Assembly (NCBI RefSeq): GCF_011290685.1
Contig: NZ_JAANYN010000003.1
Span: forward strand, 124,001-188,000
DNA from: Cyclobacterium plantarum
GTDB taxonomy: Bacteria > Bacteroidota > Bacteroidia > Cytophagales > Cyclobacteriaceae
Direction of reading: 5' to 3'
DNA: 64,000 bases
The notes below the pieces were generated by a model. The model worked only from the letters and a program-made list of their open reading frames with translations, did not search any database and was not told the origin of the DNA. The position numbers were made by a program, and so were the translations under genes. This document shows, piece by piece, positions 36,701 through 45,423 of the stretch (position 1 is its first letter; every line of letters starts with the position of its first letter).

Positions 36701-39691
36701 CCATTTGAGAAAATAGTTGCCGCCACTGTACAATCACGGGAATTGGGTGTAAACCCATTGTTTCAGGTCATGTTTGTCATGGAGTACGGAAATGAGAATC
36801 AAAATTTTTCTGAAGGGTTATCCATGGAGGTCGTTCCTTTTCAACAGAATACTTCCAAGTTTGACCTGACCTTTTTGGTAAATGAAGACAAGAATGGCAT
36901 CAATATAAGGATAGAGTATGCAAGGGCCTTGTTTGCAAAAAAATTTATAGAAAAACTTTCTCTTGATTATGCATGCATCCTTGATGCCCTTTTGGAGAAC
37001 CCAGACCAAAAGCTAAAACATGTATTGACAGATCAGACCGCAAAAACTATTGGGGAGATAAATTATGGGAAGGATGGAATTGAAGGCCATTTCACCCCTG
37101 TGCATCGTTTGATTGAAAATACGGTAAGAAATCATGGAGCTAAGACGGCAGTGATTTTTGGTAACCAGCAGCTGAGCTTTGCTGAATTGAATAGTCAGGC
37201 CAATCAACTGGCTTTTTATTTATTGGAAAGGGGGCTGAAAAAGGGAGATATCGTAGGGTTGCTTTTGGAGAGGTCTCCTAAATTTTTCATAGGTATTTTG
37301 GCTGTTTTAAAAGCCGGAGGAGCTTATATGCCGCTGGATACTGATGAACCTGACTACAGAATCAACTACAAGCTAGAGGATTCATGCAGGTTTTATCTTT
37401 CTCAGGAGGGAGTGCACACTGCCTTGGAGACTTCGGTGGAAAAAATCCTTTGGCATGATTTCCTTGCCGTCAGGACTTCCTATTCCGGGGATAATCCGGA
37501 AATACAAATATTTCCTGACGACGCTGCTTATATCATTTATACATCGGGCACTACGGGAAAACCCAAAGGAGTGCGATTGGACCACTTAAATGTATACCAT
37601 TTTATATCGGTAGTGAATGAGCAACCTGGCCTTTCTTCTTCCGATAGGGTGTTGGCTGTCAGTTCGGTATCTTTTGATATTGCAATATTGGAAACACTGC
37701 TTACCCTGGTGTATGGAGCGCAAACCTTTATGCTAGGCCAAATGGAGCGCAAAGAACCCGACCTTATCCTCGATAAGTTGGGCAAAGATCAAATTACTAT
37801 CATGTTTGCTACCCCATCTCACTGGAAAATGCTGCTTGTGAATGGTTGGGATAAAAAATTTGAAGGACTTAAGATTATCAGTGGAGGGGAACCCCTTGAA
37901 AAAGCACTGGCAGATCGGTTATTGCCGCTTTGCAAGGAAGTATGGAATGTTTATGGCCCCACTGAAACCACAGTTTATTCCACGATTAAGCAGGTAAAGG
38001 ATACCGACGAACAGGTTACTGTTGGGAAACCGGTATCAAATACCAAAATTCATATTTTGGATACCGAAAGAAATCCTGTCAGAAAGGGGTTAAGGGGAGA
38101 AATATACATTGAAGGCTATGGGGTAGGCAGGGGATATATCAATAGCCCTGAACTTACCAAAGAAAAGTTTATAGAAATCAATGGGGAGAAAGGCCAACGG
38201 CTCAGGTTATATAAAACCGGTGATTTGGGTACCATTAATCCTGCGGACGAACTGGAAATTTCTGGTAGAGTGGATCATCAGGTGAAAATACGGGGCTACA
38301 GGTTGGAGTTGGGTGAAGTAGAAAGTGCCGTTCGTGGGCTGGAAGGTATAGGAGATGCCATTGTTCATGTTAAAAGGGATTTAAATGAAGTGGCGTTTTT
38401 AGTTGCCTACATTATTCCGACTGCTGGTCCAGGCAAAAGGGAATTCGAATCAAAGCAGCTCAATCAAAGCCAGGTCAGGCAATGGAAAAATCAACTTAGC
38501 CTTAGGCTGGCTGATTATATGGTCCCAACGGATTTTGTTTTGATGGAAAGGTTTCCCCTTATGCAAAACGGGAAAGTCAACCGGAATGCTTTGCCCTATC
38601 CTGACAGGGTAGCTCACCCTTTTGTCTCTGTTCGGGAAGAAATGAGTCCGGAAGAACGGTTGGTTGCAGATATTTGGAAAAATGCCCTGGGACTAAACGT
38701 CATCAATAAGGGAGATAATTTTTTTGAAATTGGAGGTCATTCGCTTACTGCAGTTAGGGTAATGGTACAATTAGAAAAGGCATATGGGATCAAATTGCCA
38801 TTATCCGTTCTTTTCAGATATCCTACAGTGCAGAAATTGTCTCAGGCTTTGAGGAGTGGTGTTTTAGGTGATAGTGAATGGAAAAGTCTGGTGGCTATCA
38901 AAACAACAGGTACTAAACCCCCCTTGTATATCATTCATGGAGGAGGATTGAATATTTTACCTTTTTATGCAGTAGCAAAAAAAATGGATCGGGATCAGCC
39001 GGTTTTTGGAATCCAGGCCAAAGGATTGGATGGAATAGAACAGCCGCTAAATACAGTTGAGGAGATCGCAACCCAATATTTGTCAGAAGTTTTGAAACAA
39101 AACCCTGATGGTCCATACTTTTTGGCAGGATATTCGTTAGGAGGAATTATAGCTTTTGAAATGGCAACCCAATTGATTAAAATGGGTAAGCATGTAGAAA
39201 AACTGGTCCTGTTTGATACCTATGCATTTCAAAGCGATCATAAAAAACCTGTCTGGAAGCGTACCATCAATAAAATCAGGCATTTTATTGGAAAAAGAAT
39301 ATTCGATATTGAATTACTGGTTCATCAACCATCCATATTTAAAAGGAAAAAGAAGGCATCATTTGAAAAGAAAATAAATAAAATTAATAAATGGTTTAAC
39401 CCTGTGGATGAAGATCCTGAATCTTCTTTATTGAAAACTTATAAAAGAGTAGAATACGTTTATAAGGAAGCTTGTAAGGAATATGAAATCAAAAAATACC
39501 CCGGATCGGTCGAATTAATAAAGGCCAAAATAGCCGCTGGTTATCTGCCCGATAAAACCTGTTTTGGCTGGAAACCATTTGTTGGCAAGCTGAGGGTTTG
39601 GGAAGCAGAAGGTGAGCACATTACCATGCTGTCCACACCCAATGATGCCTCCTTTGCGAGGTTATTGCAACAGGTCATTGATACAGAATAA
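30785..39691 (+). CDS. Three-module non-ribosomal peptide synthetase, A-PCP-C-A-PCP-C-A-PCP-TE
   Basis: 2968 residues. A1 (~25-515, YTSGSTGAPKG), PCP1 (GGNSL, Ser558), C1 (HHIAFDDWS, His741), A2 (~1055-1545), PCP2 (Ser1596), C2 (HHVAFDGWS, His1782), A3 (~2095-2600), PCP3 (Ser2653) and a type I thioesterase (GYSLGG, Ser2784; His2945). There is no first C domain and no epimerase, so it should start from a free amino acid and release a tripeptide. By alignment to GrsA from memory, the A2 pocket reads D-L-F-N-N-A-L-T-Y-K, which I recall for alanine; A1 (D,A,A,L,I,G,E,I,W,K) and A3 (D,I,L,F,I,G,V,V,Y,K) I cannot assign. No ATG is available at the 5' end; TTG at 30785 is the likely start. No MbtH, tailoring enzyme or PPTase is nearby. 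Confidence 0.93.
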   Translation: MNLSDVLKTEFHLSFSKGNPITVIDLFQQQVKSNPRKTAIADGKRLISYEELDVISNRIAVFLQKSIASDQCIVPVCMQPTFELVATLLGVLKSGLAFVPLHPDWPENRKRDIVKQVAAKWVLSGEPENDFGQTKHRQFSVLSWKQFSSGQIEVNEFPEPFLAGNLAYVMYTSGSTGAPKGVMVGHSQLYHATQKRINHYGCSPELLLIPAPSFDAAQAAIFWSLCTGGKLTMAKKASLQDVEIIPALLRGTDTLLCVPSYYRFLLEEGLMADLNMERVILGGESLPKELADSHFHHQPKAQLFNEYGPTETTIWATVASIKPDDKVISIGKPIPGVSCHVLGEDGREVPSGGIGELFIGGDQVANGYWIDKSLTSQKFIPDPYTDKKGATLYATGDLVCQLPDGCYLFEGRKDRQFKWQGNRIDPSEIEQAFLETGEIKEVLVSPFTQNDGIPDQIAAFVIPNGLSDLSLLREKLKTKLPAYLLPSKIETVAAFPLTENGKVDLPALLSALRQSGSSSNLPVFTDVLQERLYQSFSQTLGQTNFGLSENFFEMGGNSLAAMRLLSILKNKLDLTVDIKDIFDFPTVSGLYHHIKHQVGKEKVNSLSELKADLPMVSPAQQSLWLIDHMEGSKAYHLPVAYQLSGDINPGLLENAIREIIRKHQVLRTTFQGIDQVSFKSEQEWNLTLINKTEEIYSREQFFKAFIPFSRRTFDLAADFMIRAQLVSFQDQVHVLGLVFHHIAFDDWSMRIFLRELSENYKFLEKGIFPDASSAVFTGHAQYQQGIMESSRSNEGLDYWRQKLSGLEKLRLPRDFPFREKNGHEAGVFRFTWDKELLRPLAGFGKSHDATPFMTLLAVFKVLLYRYSNQTDICVGTTVVDRSLPGTEGTIGYFINTLPLRAALDPNSSFEQFLTSIRNEVLFALKYAHVPFIKLVSSIPVSQQKDHKPFFDLMFVMHEGSEDPKMPEFPGIVSQRLNVDPESSKFAITITLVEENGGIKGHVEFDKAMFLPETIQRMVAHFQELVLQLPKAPDKPVKNCNLLSANELNQLSGRDTYQEAAFHTAFFERFEKQVNLRPNATAIKIEGEEISFQNLNTRALQVADLLMERGVRQGELVALLVQRGLDMVAGMLGIWKVGAAYVPVDPNYPQERINYILADSAASFLLTDTLSEGKSKDSGKQLIVNLDKEKVSEDFSARSYPVTTLDRLAYVIYTSGSTGKPKGVSLTQANLAAFLDWCGREFSLDDFEVIYAVTSMCFDLSVFELFFPLAFGKPVRILPDALHIPAFLESDNKILINTVPSVVQKLVEARMDFNRVGLLNMAGEPVPAKLLEKLDWRGLVVRNLYGPTEDTTYSTCQILAPGEPVSIGRPIAGSFAYILNQDLMPCPIGVPGEIYLGGHGVAAGYLNQPGFTSEKFIPDPFGLEDSPPIYKTGDLGAWTKEGKIDFLGRLDNQVKLNGHRIELDEVSLVLQSLKGVKNAVAVLQTGNTEEKQLVGFVESHEELIEKDLLVALSDRLPRYMVPSRVQILEKLPLTPNGKIDRKVLETVKVNPGSLDQSRPFEAPSSVLENDLLEIWKKVLQFDGLGVKDDFFDYGGNSLLAVRLIGRIKESLGLDISISELFGHPSVRQISTLIERKGLKEGESERIPSQKPRPEFIPLSFGQESLWLTDKLEGSVQYHIPILLKIKGAVSSGLLMDSIRSIMERHEILRTVIKEMDEDTWQEVMPVLGWEMTVDHQAGNSGNLDLQMAEFLDRPFDLGNDFMLRARQFITGENECLLMVVVHHVAFDGWSIPLFIKELFALLKADLSGESLLLPHLKIQYADYALWQRNKFTRTTLEKKLDYWKEHLRGVKPIKLQEPFSKPGRRNNVGETFDFRIGLAQKREMLELGKKLGLSPFMILLAVFKSLLERLSGQQDICVGTALGGRRKAEIEALLGYFVNPLPIRTCLNPDSTFTEILLQVKQKALEAHEHQDVPFEKIVAATVQSRELGVNPLFQVMFVMEYGNENQNFSEGLSMEVVPFQQNTSKFDLTFLVNEDKNGINIRIEYARALFAKKFIEKLSLDYACILDALLENPDQKLKHVLTDQTAKTIGEINYGKDGIEGHFTPVHRLIENTVRNHGAKTAVIFGNQQLSFAELNSQANQLAFYLLERGLKKGDIVGLLLERSPKFFIGILAVLKAGGAYMPLDTDEPDYRINYKLEDSCRFYLSQEGVHTALETSVEKILWHDFLAVRTSYSGDNPEIQIFPDDAAYIIYTSGTTGKPKGVRLDHLNVYHFISVVNEQPGLSSSDRVLAVSSVSFDIAILETLLTLVYGAQTFMLGQMERKEPDLILDKLGKDQITIMFATPSHWKMLLVNGWDKKFEGLKIISGGEPLEKALADRLLPLCKEVWNVYGPTETTVYSTIKQVKDTDEQVTVGKPVSNTKIHILDTERNPVRKGLRGEIYIEGYGVGRGYINSPELTKEKFIEINGEKGQRLRLYKTGDLGTINPADELEISGRVDHQVKIRGYRLELGEVESAVRGLEGIGDAIVHVKRDLNEVAFLVAYIIPTAGPGKREFESKQLNQSQVRQWKNQLSLRLADYMVPTDFVLMERFPLMQNGKVNRNALPYPDRVAHPFVSVREEMSPEERLVADIWKNALGLNVINKGDNFFEIGGHSLTAVRVMVQLEKAYGIKLPLSVLFRYPTVQKLSQALRSGVLGDSEWKSLVAIKTTGTKPPLYIIHGGGLNILPFYAVAKKMDRDQPVFGIQAKGLDGIEQPLNTVEEIATQYLSEVLKQNPDGPYFLAGYSLGGIIAFEMATQLIKMGKHVEKLVLFDTYAFQSDHKKPVWKRTINKIRHFIGKRIFDIELLVHQPSIFKRKKKASFEKKINKINKWFNPVDEDPESSLLKTYKRVEYVYKEACKEYEIKKYPGSVELIKAKIAAGYLPDKTCFGWKPFVGKLRVWEAEGEHITMLSTPNDASFARLLQQVIDTE

Positions 39692-39734
39692 AAAATAAAA
39701 CATAAAAACATTTCTATCTATTAATTAATTAAAA

Positions 39735-40736
39735 ATGAAAAAACTAGCTATTTACCCCTTGTTCCTGCTCTTGCTGTTTGCAGCTTGTACCGTAGAAGAA
39801 CCCACTCCTCCGCAAGAGCCGGAAGAACCGGAAAATCCCAGAGATCCGGATGTTGAAGTACCATTTATTGAAGGAACCAATATTATTTTTACCCCCCTGG
39901 ATGAAGCGGAAGAAAGGCTTGGTACTTCGGATAGCTATACCCAGGTATTGAGTAAATTTGATCTGGCATCCAGGACACAAAATAAAGAAAGTACCGAAGA
40001 GGAGGATTACCTGACCTTCGCATCTCAGCAAGCGCAGGCATGGACTGAGGAAGAAAAGACAGTATTGGAAGAGCGAATTCTGGGAATCAAGGATAAAATT
40101 GAGGACATGGGACTTCAGTTGGAATTTCCTGAGGAAATCCTTCTAATTAAATCCAGCATGCTGGAAGAAGGCGGGGCGGTAAGTTATACCCGGGAAAATT
40201 ACATTGTCGTCCGAGGGTTGGTCAATGAGAGTTTTCTGATTCACGAGCTGTTTCATATATTAACCCGGTTTAAGCCGGAGAAAAGGAACGCCCTATTCGA
40301 AACCATCAATTTTACCGAAAGTAACAGGATCACTTACCCGGAAGGGATCCGGGATTTTATCATCACCAATCCGGACGCACCGTTTCTGGAGCATACCATT
40401 ACCTTGCAAATCGACGGGGAAAGCGAAGAGGTGGTGTTTATCCTGATCTCGGAAGAGGAATGGGACGGGGGCTCCTTCTTTACTTACCTGAAACAAAGAT
40501 TGATGTTTGTTGAGGGTGCAGCCGATGATAAAAAAGCATCCCTGGTAGACAATATGCCTGTGCTTAAAAACTTTGCTGCGGCAACGGATCTGAAACAGAA
40601 AATCGGAGACAATACCGACTATAACCTTCATCCCGAGGAAATACTGGCAGAACATTTTGTAATGCTGTTACAAGAGCAGGAAGTCCCTGAACCTTCTTAT
40701 CTGGAAGCCATGAAGATGGTATTGCAACAAGAATAG
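39735..40736 (+). CDS. Lipoprotein with HExxH metallopeptidase motif
   Basis: 333 residues. The SPII signal has lipobox LFAAC (Cys18), followed by a proline/glutamate-rich linker. HELFH at 170-174 is a zinc-peptidase motif, and HPEEILAEHF (Glu302 or Glu306) may give the third ligand, as in gluzincins. No family name is certain. It starts 43 bases after the NRPS stop and a strong terminator follows, so the two genes very likely share a transcript. The protein would sit on the envelope; whether it processes, tolerates or is inhibited by the NRPS peptide is open. Confidence 0.75.
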   Translation: MKKLAIYPLFLLLLFAACTVEEPTPPQEPEEPENPRDPDVEVPFIEGTNIIFTPLDEAEERLGTSDSYTQVLSKFDLASRTQNKESTEEEDYLTFASQQAQAWTEEEKTVLEERILGIKDKIEDMGLQLEFPEEILLIKSSMLEEGGAVSYTRENYIVVRGLVNESFLIHELFHILTRFKPEKRNALFETINFTESNRITYPEGIRDFIITNPDAPFLEHTITLQIDGESEEVVFILISEEEWDGGSFFTYLKQRLMFVEGAADDKKASLVDNMPVLKNFAAATDLKQKIGDNTDYNLHPEEILAEHFVMLLQEQEVPEPSYLEAMKMVLQQE

Positions 40737-40762
40737 TAAATCAAACTAAAATTAATTAAAAA

Positions 40763-40803
40763 ACACCCCTGAGTAGTGATCTGCTCAGGGGTGTCTTTTT
40801 TTT
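40763..40803. terminator. Strong bidirectional terminator
   Basis: The 14-bp arms 40763-40776 and 40781-40794 pair with one G-U around a 4-nt loop and are followed by a T run. It closes the NRPS/lipoprotein unit and, in reverse, the DUF2207 gene. Confidence 0.85.
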
Positions 40804-42727
40804 ACCAGCCGCCTCCGCCGCCTCCGCCGCCGCCACCACCGGAGCTGCCGCCACCTCCACTACCGGATTTAGAACCCGGTGGGCTGGCTGAATTACTCAA
40901 CGCAGAACCAAAGGTTTTTCCAAGATCGGAAGAAAATCCGGCCAGAGAACCTGCAGCAAAGGCGGTTCCGGTATACCAGGAAGGACGGTATCGACTTCGC
41001 ATTTGCTTGTCATCGGAGGACAGGGAATCTATTTTGTTTTCAAAGGCTTTTCCCCAGGCTTCCCCCACATCCAATGCGATGGCAAAAGGAAGAAACTTTT
41101 CAAAAATTTCAGGTGTCAATCCAGGTGGATTAAAGGACTCCAATAACGGCTTTTCAGCGGCATTCAGGTACATTCTGAAACCTTCAATCTCATCCATTAC
41201 TTTTCTACCTTTTTCCGTGGGAGCTTTCATCAGAAATGCAAAAATTACATTGACAAGTCCCAACATCAGCGCAACGAATAAAAAGCCAAACGAAAACCGG
41301 GCATCAAAGAAATAAATGGCAATAAAAGGGAAGGCCAGGATGAAAAGAAAGCTGAAGCCTTCACTGATAATGGTACTTATTTTCACATGACCGTAATCCA
41401 GGTAATGCATCACTGTCAGAAACACCTTTCTCAAGAACATGAGGAAAAAGAAACAAAAAAACAGACCCATAATCAGGAAAACATTCTCCGATTCCAGCGA
41501 ATTATCCATGGTATATTTTACGCCTAATACCAAACTAATAATAGATATCAATATTCCTGGAACCAACCAGGCGTAGTTGTTTTTAAAATGAGTGCTATGG
41601 AACCGTTCGTACAAATCCTTTTGCAGTCCTTTCATCGCTGCTCCAATCTTTTTGTGTTCTTTCTGGTCCAGGCTGATCGTCTGGTTTCCCCCCGGGAATA
41701 AATTGGACATAATGCGCTGATATCCACTGTTTGTCGTCTCGGGGAAATCAATTTTCTCCAACACATACTTTTTTTTCTTTTCCTCTAAAATCTTTAACCA
41801 GCCATTGGTTGCCAGTGCCACTATGGCAGAAACATAGGCTTTTGTATCAAATCCCATTTTATAAAGGTACCTAACCCCTGCTGCGTCTAGCCCTTCAGGG
41901 ACTTCAAAAATCGGGTAAATACCTCCTTTATGGGGGTCTTTGCCTACTCTGGTCCAGGCGTAAAAGTAATAGGCAAAAGCCAGCAACAATCCGATTAGCA
42001 AAGCAAAAATTCCTGCGTTTTCGCGCAAAAAATTTCTCGTTTTTTCAGCAGTACCTGGTGGCTCAATCAAACCTTTTTGCCAGGAAACGGCCAGGGTTAA
42101 TGGCTCCCTGGAATTTAATGGTTCCGTTACCTCCACAAACAATTCCCTTTCGGATTCCTTTTTGATGTTGCAGGGACAATTTGTACTTCCGGAGGGGCCT
42201 GCATAGGCGGCATATTGGCCGATTACACCACCTGGAGGAAGAATGACTCTTGCAGTTGCCTCCAGAATCCTAAATTCCCAGTTGTCCCCAATGGCATTCC
42301 AGTAAAGTTCATCGAAGGTATCGAAAAACCCAATCTGCCGGTTGGTGGTGTATATAATGGTGTAATCATATATTCCAGGTTCAAGCAAAGTGTTCTCTTC
42401 TCCGATTCTTACCACTTCATAGTCACCCTGACGGATAATTTGGTAGGGTTCCCTTGTGCCATCCTTCCTGACTTCCAGCACATCGAAACCTACCCTTACC
42501 TGATTGTTGAAACGGTCCCTGTATCTTACAGGAAAACTTCGAAAAATCCCCCGCTGTATGGCATTTCCCGTACTTCTAACCTGGATTTCCTCTGTTACCT
42601 TTAAAGATCCATCCGGTTGGATTTCTATTTCACTGTGATATTTTAGTATTTCTTCCCGGTCCTGAGCGATTAACGGGGAAGTGCCAACCAAAATAACTGT
42701 GAAAATACAAAGTATAATGTGGCGCAT
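40802..42727 (-). CDS. DUF2207 membrane protein with glycine-rich tail
   Basis: 641 residues. A signal peptide (ends PLIAQ) and an extracytoplasmic N-terminal DUF2207 domain (EIQPDGSLKVTEEIQVRSTGNAIQRGIFRSFPVRY) precede membrane segments near 240-260 and two to four segments around 390-500. The C-terminus has GSGGGGSSGGGG followed by a longer Gly run and a final Trp, as is common in this family. LemA is encoded immediately upstream, with a single base between the genes. The pair is widespread but its function is not established. Confidence 0.9.
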   Translation of the reverse strand: MRHIILCIFTVILVGTSPLIAQDREEILKYHSEIEIQPDGSLKVTEEIQVRSTGNAIQRGIFRSFPVRYRDRFNNQVRVGFDVLEVRKDGTREPYQIIRQGDYEVVRIGEENTLLEPGIYDYTIIYTTNRQIGFFDTFDELYWNAIGDNWEFRILEATARVILPPGGVIGQYAAYAGPSGSTNCPCNIKKESERELFVEVTEPLNSREPLTLAVSWQKGLIEPPGTAEKTRNFLRENAGIFALLIGLLLAFAYYFYAWTRVGKDPHKGGIYPIFEVPEGLDAAGVRYLYKMGFDTKAYVSAIVALATNGWLKILEEKKKKYVLEKIDFPETTNSGYQRIMSNLFPGGNQTISLDQKEHKKIGAAMKGLQKDLYERFHSTHFKNNYAWLVPGILISIISLVLGVKYTMDNSLESENVFLIMGLFFCFFFLMFLRKVFLTVMHYLDYGHVKISTIISEGFSFLFILAFPFIAIYFFDARFSFGFLFVALMLGLVNVIFAFLMKAPTEKGRKVMDEIEGFRMYLNAAEKPLLESFNPPGLTPEIFEKFLPFAIALDVGEAWGKAFENKIDSLSSDDKQMRSRYRPSWYTGTAFAAGSLAGFSSDLGKTFGSALSNSASPPGSKSGSGGGGSSGGGGGGGGGGGW

Positions 42728-42728
42728 A

Positions 42729-43277
42729 TTAGTTTAAATTGATTTCTGGTACCATTCTGTCTGATTCATCCGTAAGTGCAAAGAAATCAAACTTCGCAAA
42801 ACCAAAAAGTCTGGCAATCAGATTGGAAGGAAAAGATTCTATTTTGATGTTAAGTTCTCTGACTGTTCCATTATAATATCTTCTGGATTTTTGCAGGTAG
42901 TTTTCTATTTCCGAAAGTTGCTCCTGAAGCTTTAAAAAATTTTTATCTGCTTTTAAATCAGGATAAGCTTCGGCAATTACCATCAGCCGCTTTAGGGACC
43001 TGCCCAATTCGGAGGCAGTTTTGGCCTGATCGGGAACTGTCTGCCCGGCAATGCTTTGGTTACGGAGGGTGGTAATTTCCTCCAGAAGCTGCTTTTCATG
43101 GGTAGCATATCCTTTTACGGTAGTGACCAGATTGGGCACCAGGTCCGCCCTTCTCTTCAATTGAACATCAATTCCGCTCCACCCCTCGCGGGCGTTATTT
43201 CTCAGGCGAATGAGGCGGTTGTAAATAAAAATGACCTGGAAGATAAGAAGGCCAATGACCAAAAGGGTAACAATCAT
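42729..43277 (-). CDS. lemA: LemA family protein
   Basis: 182 residues. One N-terminal membrane segment, then the conserved LemA helical bundle: RLRNNAREGWSGIDVQLKRRADLVPNLV, VKGYATHEKQLLE, AEAYPDLKADKNFLKLQEQLSEIEN and SRRYYNGTVRELNIKIESFPSNLIARLFGF. It is probably membrane anchored with the bundle outside. It forms a two-gene operon with DUF2207. Confidence 0.95.
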   Translation of the reverse strand: MIVTLLVIGLLIFQVIFIYNRLIRLRNNAREGWSGIDVQLKRRADLVPNLVTTVKGYATHEKQLLEEITTLRNQSIAGQTVPDQAKTASELGRSLKRLMVIAEAYPDLKADKNFLKLQEQLSEIENYLQKSRRYYNGTVRELNIKIESFPSNLIARLFGFAKFDFFALTDESDRMVPEINLN

Positions 43278-43594
43278 GACATCAAATGAAATTAATTGTA
43301 AATATAAAGAACCAAAATAACCATTTTATTCTGAAAGAAATCGCATCCTGTTTATGTCTTTTTATTTGTACAATTAATTTACAAATAAGGACCATTTAAA
43401 CGGCTAATTTTTTTGTGGAAAAGCCAGGAGCCCAAAATTGGATTGCATATGGGCATATATTTGCCTTACGTTTCACGATTGAAATTACTATTTTTCAAGA
43501 ACAAACTGGTGAATTATTTTTTAATAATGGATCAATTATACACAATAATGGTTAATTTTGACTTATACAGTATCACCTAAAAATATAAATCATA
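43278..43594. other. Divergent promoter region
   Basis: 317 AT-rich bases between lemA and the 43595 operon, reading in opposite directions. Promoters for both must lie here; I see no box I can place with confidence. Confidence 0.4.
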
Positions 43595-43942
43595 ATGGAT
43601 TTTAAAAAATTTGAAAGCCTTAAGCTGAATTACAAAAAGTTTATCACCGAAGCTGAAGAGGCCATCAATAAAGAAACAGCAAAGGATCAGACCAGGTCCG
43701 TTTGGTTTGACAGGGAAACCATAGAAAAATTATTGGCACAGACTGATCCAAAATCAGGGGGGATTAAAATTTTTCTGGGCATGTATGATAAGGATACCTT
43801 GTCAGAAAGAGAAGACCAGGATCGTGCCGAAGCGTATATTGGTAAATTAACCCTGGTGCTTACGGCATCAGACGATAATCAGGATCCCGATCAGGAAACC
43901 CTGATCATAAATGGGGGCAAGGTTTGCCCTCCGGATTGTTGA
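43595..43942 (+). CDS. Hypothetical protein ending in CPPDC
   Basis: 115 residues, soluble, no signal peptide. The N-terminal half is helical and charged (FESLKLNYKKFITEAEEAI), and the C-terminal half looks strand-rich (KIFLGMYDKD, IGKLTLVLTASDD) before the terminal GGKVCPPDC. The two-cysteine tail is the notable feature and might bind metal or be modified. It lies 31 bases upstream of a membrane protein, histidine kinase and response regulator operon and may belong to that sensory unit. Family not recognised. Confidence 0.7.
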   Translation: MDFKKFESLKLNYKKFITEAEEAINKETAKDQTRSVWFDRETIEKLLAQTDPKSGGIKIFLGMYDKDTLSEREDQDRAEAYIGKLTLVLTASDDNQDPDQETLIINGGKVCPPDC

Positions 43943-43973
43943 TATTGCTTCCTGATATATTCCACCCATTCCC

Positions 43974-44654
43974 ATGACACCGCTCTTATACTATTCCTTT
44001 ATTGGTTTAGGACTGTCTTTTTCATTGGTTTTTTTCTATTTTAACCATAGATATGGTTTGGAAGAGAAAAAAACGCATCTACTTATTTTTTTTATTATTC
44101 TATACGTCATGGCCTTTGAGTTGTACGCCTTTTACCTTTTTAAACAGGAGCAAAGGAATGTATTGGTTTACAACCTTTTTTTCGTGATCGGGGAGACCTT
44201 ATTGATTTTGGCTTACCTGAATTCCCTGATAGATCAGGTAAAGGTAAAACGGCTATTGTTGATTTTTATCTTCTTTTTTTTGACCTGCGCTACTATCAAT
44301 TCTTTTTTTTTCCAAAACCCCACCTTGATGTTTCAGCATTACACACATCTTTTGGGAAGCATTGGTATTATTGTAGTTTGTTGTTACCTGTTGTACCGGG
44401 TCTTTTTGGTGGAAGGCTATTGGGATCAACCGCTGTTGAGTGTTCCCCATTTTTGGAATATTGCGGCCATCCTTCTTTTTTATTGCCCTAATTTCATTTA
44501 TTTCGGTTCCATTAATATTTTATGGGATATTGATAAATGGTACCTTACGATACTTGCTTCCATGAACAGGATTTTTGCTGCCCTGCTTTATTTAATTTTT
44601 GGATTGTCCTTTTACTCTACTTTGATCTATAGGATGAGCAGGAATGGAAGATAG
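43974..44654 (+). CDS. Seven-segment membrane protein of a sensory operon
   Basis: 226 residues with about seven hydrophobic segments, short loops and no soluble domain; FFYFNHRYGLEEKK is the first cytoplasmic loop candidate. Its stop overlaps the histidine kinase start by 11 bases (ATGGAAGATAG), so the two are translationally coupled. The likely role is the membrane sensor half of a split 7TM-type histidine kinase. That is inference from topology and context. Confidence 0.75.
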   Translation: MTPLLYYSFIGLGLSFSLVFFYFNHRYGLEEKKTHLLIFFIILYVMAFELYAFYLFKQEQRNVLVYNLFFVIGETLLILAYLNSLIDQVKVKRLLLIFIFFFLTCATINSFFFQNPTLMFQHYTHLLGSIGIIVVCCYLLYRVFLVEGYWDQPLLSVPHFWNIAAILLFYCPNFIYFGSINILWDIDKWYLTILASMNRIFAALLYLIFGLSFYSTLIYRMSRNGR

Positions 44655-45423
44655 TGCGTTAAATACTTTCCTTGCCATTCTTACCGGAGTAGTATTAATG
44701 GTCATCATGGCAGTATTTATTATTACCATCGTGGTTATTCACCGACAGCGACAAGTTAAAAACCGGCACAAAATACAAATTCTGAAGGCAGACTATGAAA
44801 ACACTATATTGAACGCGGAAAAAGAGATCCGTGAGCAAACCTTGTATCATGTGAGTCAGGAATTGCACGACAACATCGGACAGTTGTTGTCTCTCACGAA
44901 ATTGGTTTTGAATAACCCGGATGGTTCAGGCCTTAGTGAAGGGAAGAAATTGATCAATCAAATCATAAGGGAGGTAAGGAGCTTGTCCAAATCCATCAAC
45001 AGGGATTATATCAGGGATGTTGAATTTGAGCGTTTTCTCATGGAGGAGTTGGATAGGATCGAGAAAAGCGGTTATTGCGCTACGGCTTTCGAAAAATCCG
45101 GAAGTCCGGTCAACGTGATTGATGGAGACAAAAAGTTGGTATTGATACGAATGGTTCAGGAGTGTCTGAACAATGCCATAAAACATGCCTCTCCTACCTT
45201 GATTAGCATCAAACTTTCTATGGATGAAGAAAAGTTTTTATTGACCATAGAAGACGATGGGGTAGGTTTTGATGCCTCAAAGCCTTCCAATGGCTTAGGT
45301 ATAAAGAACCTCAAATCCAGAATTCAGGCTATTGAAGGCCAGGTAGAAGTGAGGTCTGCCCCGCAAAAGGGAACACATATATGCATATCATTAGAAAAAA
45401 ATATTTTGAGTAAACATGGTTAA
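44644..45423 (+). CDS. Histidine kinase, HisKA_3 type
   Basis: 259 residues. One N-terminal membrane helix, then a coiled segment and the HisKA_3 phospho-acceptor SQELHDNIGQLLSLTKL with His75. The ATPase domain shows VQECLNNAIKHA (N box), EDDGVGFD (G1) and NGLGIKNLKSRI (G2). There is no periplasmic sensor domain; the preceding 7-segment protein probably supplies sensing. It overlaps the response regulator gene by 8 bases. Confidence 0.95.
   Translation: MEDSALNTFLAILTGVVLMVIMAVFIITIVVIHRQRQVKNRHKIQILKADYENTILNAEKEIREQTLYHVSQELHDNIGQLLSLTKLVLNNPDGSGLSEGKKLINQIIREVRSLSKSINRDYIRDVEFERFLMEELDRIEKSGYCATAFEKSGSPVNVIDGDKKLVLIRMVQECLNNAIKHASPTLISIKLSMDEEKFLLTIEDDGVGFDASKPSNGLGIKNLKSRIQAIEGQVEVRSAPQKGTHICISLEKNILSKHG

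Noticed and set aside
40776-41315. Plus-strand frame with a proline run
   Set aside because: It is the antisense reading of the glycine-rich tail of the DUF2207 gene.
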